DNA from: Anaerolinea thermophila | GTDB lineage: Bacteria > Chloroflexota > Anaerolineae > Anaerolineales > Villigracilaceae | Assembly: GCA_020722305.1 (NCBI GenBank) | Contig: DYLB01000109.1 | Location: 1 to 6,937, forward strand | Length of the DNA: 6,937 nt | Direction of reading: 5' to 3' | Shown here: in pieces, positions 4,766 to 6,937 of the stretch | Position numbering within the stretch: position 1 is the first letter of the stretch | Layout: each line of letters starts with the position of its first letter | Made by a program: the position numbers and the translations under genes | Notes under the pieces: generated by a model | The model's input: the letters and a program-made list of their open reading frames with translations, nothing else | Databases searched by the model: none | Told to the model about the DNA's origin: nothing

Positions 4766-6820
4766 ATGCCCAAGCTTACCTATCCCCCCACCGCTACCAT
4801 CAACCACACCGACGACTACCACGGCACGCCCGTCCCCGACCCGTACCGCTGGCTCGAAGATGCCGACTCGCCCGAAACGCTGGACTGGGTGACGCGTCAG
4901 AACCAGGTCACGTTCGGGTACCTGGAGCAGATCCCGGTCCGGGAACGCTTGCGCCAGAGGATCTCCGAGCTGTGGGATTTCCCAAAAGCCGGGACCATTT
5001 ACCGGAAGGGAGAACGCTATTTCCAGTTCCGCAATACCGGGCTGCAAAATCAGGACGTGTTTTTCGTGATGGATCATCCCCAAGACGCGGGCCGCGTCCT
5101 GCTCGACCCGAACACCTTCAGCGAAGACGGCACCGCGGCCCTCAACGCCTGGGCGGTCAGCCAGGACGGTGACTGGCTGGCTTACGCCGTCTCCCGCTCC
5201 GGCTCAGACTGGCAGGTCTGGCACGTCCGCAGCGTGGAAAGCGGCGAAGACCTGCCCGAAACGCTCGAATGGAGCAAGTTCAGCGGCGCGGCCTGGCTGC
5301 CGGACGGCTCCGGCTTCTTCTACGGGCGCTATCCCGCTCCCGAGGCAGGCGAGGCTTACCAGCAGGCCAACTACAACCAGAAACTTTACTTTCACAAGCT
5401 CGATACCCCACAAAGCGAGGACACCCTGGCCTACGAACGCCCCGACCAGCCCGAATGGGGCTTCGGCGCCCGCGTGACCGACGACGGGCAGTACCTGGCA
5501 CTGTCGGTCTGGCAAGGCACCGACGAACGCAACCGGGTCTTCTATCGGGCGCTGGCGGGCGGCGAAATGGTCGAATTGATCCCCAACCTGGAAGCCGCCT
5601 ACGAACTGATCGGCAACGACGGCCCGGTCTTCTACTTCCGCACCACGCTCGATGCCCCGCTCGGACGGGTGATTGCCATAGACACGGCCAACCCCGATAA
5701 ATCCAATTGGCGGACGCTCATCCCCGAAAGCGGACACCTGCTCGAATGGGTTTTCCTCGTCCACGACGAGTTCATCGGCATTTACCAGCAGGATGCCCAC
5801 CACGTGCTGACCCGTTTCGACCTGACCGGCCAGCCGCTGGGCGACATCCCCCTCCCGACCCTCGGTTCGTTCCTGACCCTGGGCGGGCGCCGCGAAGACG
5901 AGGAGCTGTTCTTCACCTTCAACTCCTTCATTGACCCGGTGACGGTTTACCGTTTCGACTTCACCACTGCCAGCCTGGAAGCGGTCTTCACCCCGCCGAT
6001 CGCTTTCGATTTCTCGCAATACGAGACAAAACAGGTCTTCGTACCTTCCAAGGACGGCACGGTCAAGGTGCCGATGTTCATCACCCACAAGAAGGGACTG
6101 GCCTACGACGGCCAAAACCCGACCCTGCTCTACGGCTACGGCGGGTTCGACATCTCGTACCTGCCAACCTTCGTCGTCCATCGCATGGCCTGGCTGGAGA
6201 TGGGCGGCGTGTTCGCGGTCGCCAACCTGCGCGGTGGCGGGGAATACGGCCTGACATGGCACGACGCCGGTCGCCTGCACAACAAGCAAAACGTCTTCGA
6301 CGATTTCATCAGCTGCGCCGAGTGGCTGATCGCCGAAAAAGTGACCTCCACCCCCAGGCTTGCCATCGAGGGCCGCTCGAACGGCGGATTACTCGTCGGG
6401 GCCTGCATGACCCAGCGCCCGGACCTGTTCGGGGCTTGCGTACCCATCGTCGGCGTGATGGACATGCTGCGCTTCCACAAGTTCACCATCGGCTGGGCCT
6501 GGGTCAGCGACTACGGCTCCAGCGAAGACCCGGAGTTTTTCAAGACGCTCTACGCCTACTCGCCCTACCACAACCTGAAACCGGGGACAGCCTATCCTCC
6601 CACTTTGATCCTAACCGGCGACCACGACGACCGGGTCGTGCCGGGGCATTCGTTCAAGTTCGCGGCCCGGCTGCAAGCCTGCCAAGCCGGCGACGCACCG
6701 GTGTTGATCCGCATCCAGACCAAGTCCGGCCACGGCATGGGCAAGCCTACGGCCATCCTGATCGAGGAGTGGGCCGATATCTATGCGTTTCTGGTGGAGA
6801 ATTTGGGGGTAAGCGCTTAA
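4766..6820 (+). CDS. Prolyl oligopeptidase (S9A serine peptidase)
   Basis: A 684-residue enzyme, full length for the family (about 680-710), that cuts short peptides after proline. The N-terminus has the signature YHGTPVPDPYRWLED (18-32). Residues about 75-405 form the seven-bladed beta-propeller that limits access to small peptides, and the rest is the alpha/beta-hydrolase domain. The catalytic triad is visible: S538 in GRSNGG, D621 in GDHDDRVVP and H656 in KSGHG. NLRGGGEYG (487-495) and YGYGGF (456-461) are further family hallmarks; R623 matches the arginine that binds substrate. There is no signal peptide, so it should be cytosolic and take part in peptide turnover. ATG 4766 has AGGAG at 5-base spacing. 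It is transcribed alone, divergently from nrdR, and nothing ties it functionally to that operon. Confidence 0.96.
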   Translation: MPKLTYPPTATINHTDDYHGTPVPDPYRWLEDADSPETLDWVTRQNQVTFGYLEQIPVRERLRQRISELWDFPKAGTIYRKGERYFQFRNTGLQNQDVFFVMDHPQDAGRVLLDPNTFSEDGTAALNAWAVSQDGDWLAYAVSRSGSDWQVWHVRSVESGEDLPETLEWSKFSGAAWLPDGSGFFYGRYPAPEAGEAYQQANYNQKLYFHKLDTPQSEDTLAYERPDQPEWGFGARVTDDGQYLALSVWQGTDERNRVFYRALAGGEMVELIPNLEAAYELIGNDGPVFYFRTTLDAPLGRVIAIDTANPDKSNWRTLIPESGHLLEWVFLVHDEFIGIYQQDAHHVLTRFDLTGQPLGDIPLPTLGSFLTLGGRREDEELFFTFNSFIDPVTVYRFDFTTASLEAVFTPPIAFDFSQYETKQVFVPSKDGTVKVPMFITHKKGLAYDGQNPTLLYGYGGFDISYLPTFVVHRMAWLEMGGVFAVANLRGGGEYGLTWHDAGRLHNKQNVFDDFISCAEWLIAEKVTSTPRLAIEGRSNGGLLVGACMTQRPDLFGACVPIVGVMDMLRFHKFTIGWAWVSDYGSSEDPEFFKTLYAYSPYHNLKPGTAYPPTLILTGDHDDRVVPGHSFKFAARLQACQAGDAPVLIRIQTKSGHGMGKPTAILIEEWADIYAFLVENLGVSA

Positions 6821-6829
6821 CGCAAATAC

Positions 6830-6861
6830 CGCGAATGGAGCGAATTTCGCGAATTTATTTT
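6830..6861 (+). terminator. Possible weak intrinsic terminator after the prolyl oligopeptidase gene
   Basis: CGCGAA (6830-6835) pairs with TTCGCG (6846-6851) around a 10-base loop, followed by AATTTATTTT. The stem is short and the T-rich tract begins three bases after it, so termination would be inefficient at best. The CGCGAAT units in this stretch also look like a dispersed intergenic repeat. Confidence 0.35.
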
Positions 6862-6885
6862 CAAAAACAATGTTCCGTTTCTGCG

Positions 6886-6937
6886 TCATTCGCGCTTAAG
6901 GCTCTTCAAAAAATCCAGCACGATCCGGTTGAACTCC
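6886..6937 (-). CDS. C-terminal end of a convergent gene, probably an alpha/beta-hydrolase (partial)
   Basis: On the minus strand an open frame enters from the right edge and ends at TGA (6888-6886). It reads EFNRIVLDFLKSLKRE and stop. A final helix of the form P-x-x-F-N-x-x-V-x-x-F-L is typical of the last residues of alpha/beta-hydrolases related to epoxide hydrolases and haloalkane dehalogenases. Only 16 codons are visible, so the family is tentative. The gene converges on the prolyl oligopeptidase, with 65 bases between their stop codons. Confidence 0.5.
   Translation of the reverse strand, partial: EFNRIVLDFLKSLKRE

Noticed and set aside
4557..4892. Short plus-strand open frames across the nrdR-oligopeptidase intergenic region
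   Set aside because: They run through the nrdR promoter and operator and then into the oligopeptidase gene out of frame, without a ribosome site or recognisable family.
5204..6289. A 361-codon open frame on the minus strand opposite the prolyl oligopeptidase
   Set aside because: It is a mirror frame of a gene whose catalytic and structural motifs are all in place; no start signal or family is recognisable.

Overview
The window looks like ordinary chromosomal sequence from a GC-rich bacterium. The gene set and its features suggest a member of the Chloroflexota, perhaps of Anaerolineae type: a B12-dependent (class II) ribonucleotide reductase next to nrdR, a Mut7-C RNase fused to a ubiquitin-like domain, a cytosolic prolyl oligopeptidase, and intergenic repeats built on ACACGG / CGCGGA. 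This lineage call is inference from gene content and style; there is no rRNA or other marker gene here.

Left part (1-336): the tail of a small protein gene overlaps a 70-residue DUF2283 protein gene, and a very clear intrinsic terminator follows. This pair is visibly more AT-rich than the rest of the window and has the compact layout of a toxin-antitoxin-like accessory unit. Positions 337-621 carry no convincing gene. They hold GC-rich imperfect inverted repeats flanked by a 20-bp direct repeat, and end in a promoter whose -10 box sits at the right distance to start the next mRNA exactly on its ATG (leaderless).

Centre: a Ub-Mut7C/Mut7-C RNase gene (+, 622-1326) converges on a minus-strand operon, nrdR (4516-4067) followed by nrdJ (3999-1426). 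An intergenic palindromic repeat that can act as the nrdJ terminator separates them. The nrdR-nrdJ operon has a recognisable promoter (TTGAGG, 17 bp, TAGAAT) with two NrdR-box-like sites just downstream, 31 bp apart, which is the spacing known for NrdR operators. The operon therefore encodes both the dNTP-producing enzyme and the nucleotide-sensing repressor expected to control it.

Right part: a divergent prolyl oligopeptidase gene (+, 4766-6820) with its own -10 box and Shine-Dalgarno sequence, then a short repeat-like intergenic stretch, and the last 16 codons of a convergent minus-strand gene that resembles an alpha/beta-hydrolase C-terminus.

I see no transposase, CRISPR array, tRNA, rRNA or clearly new multi-gene system. 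The most informative signals are regulatory: the NrdR operator pair, the leaderless RNase promoter, the overlapping small gene pair and the flanked repeat block.
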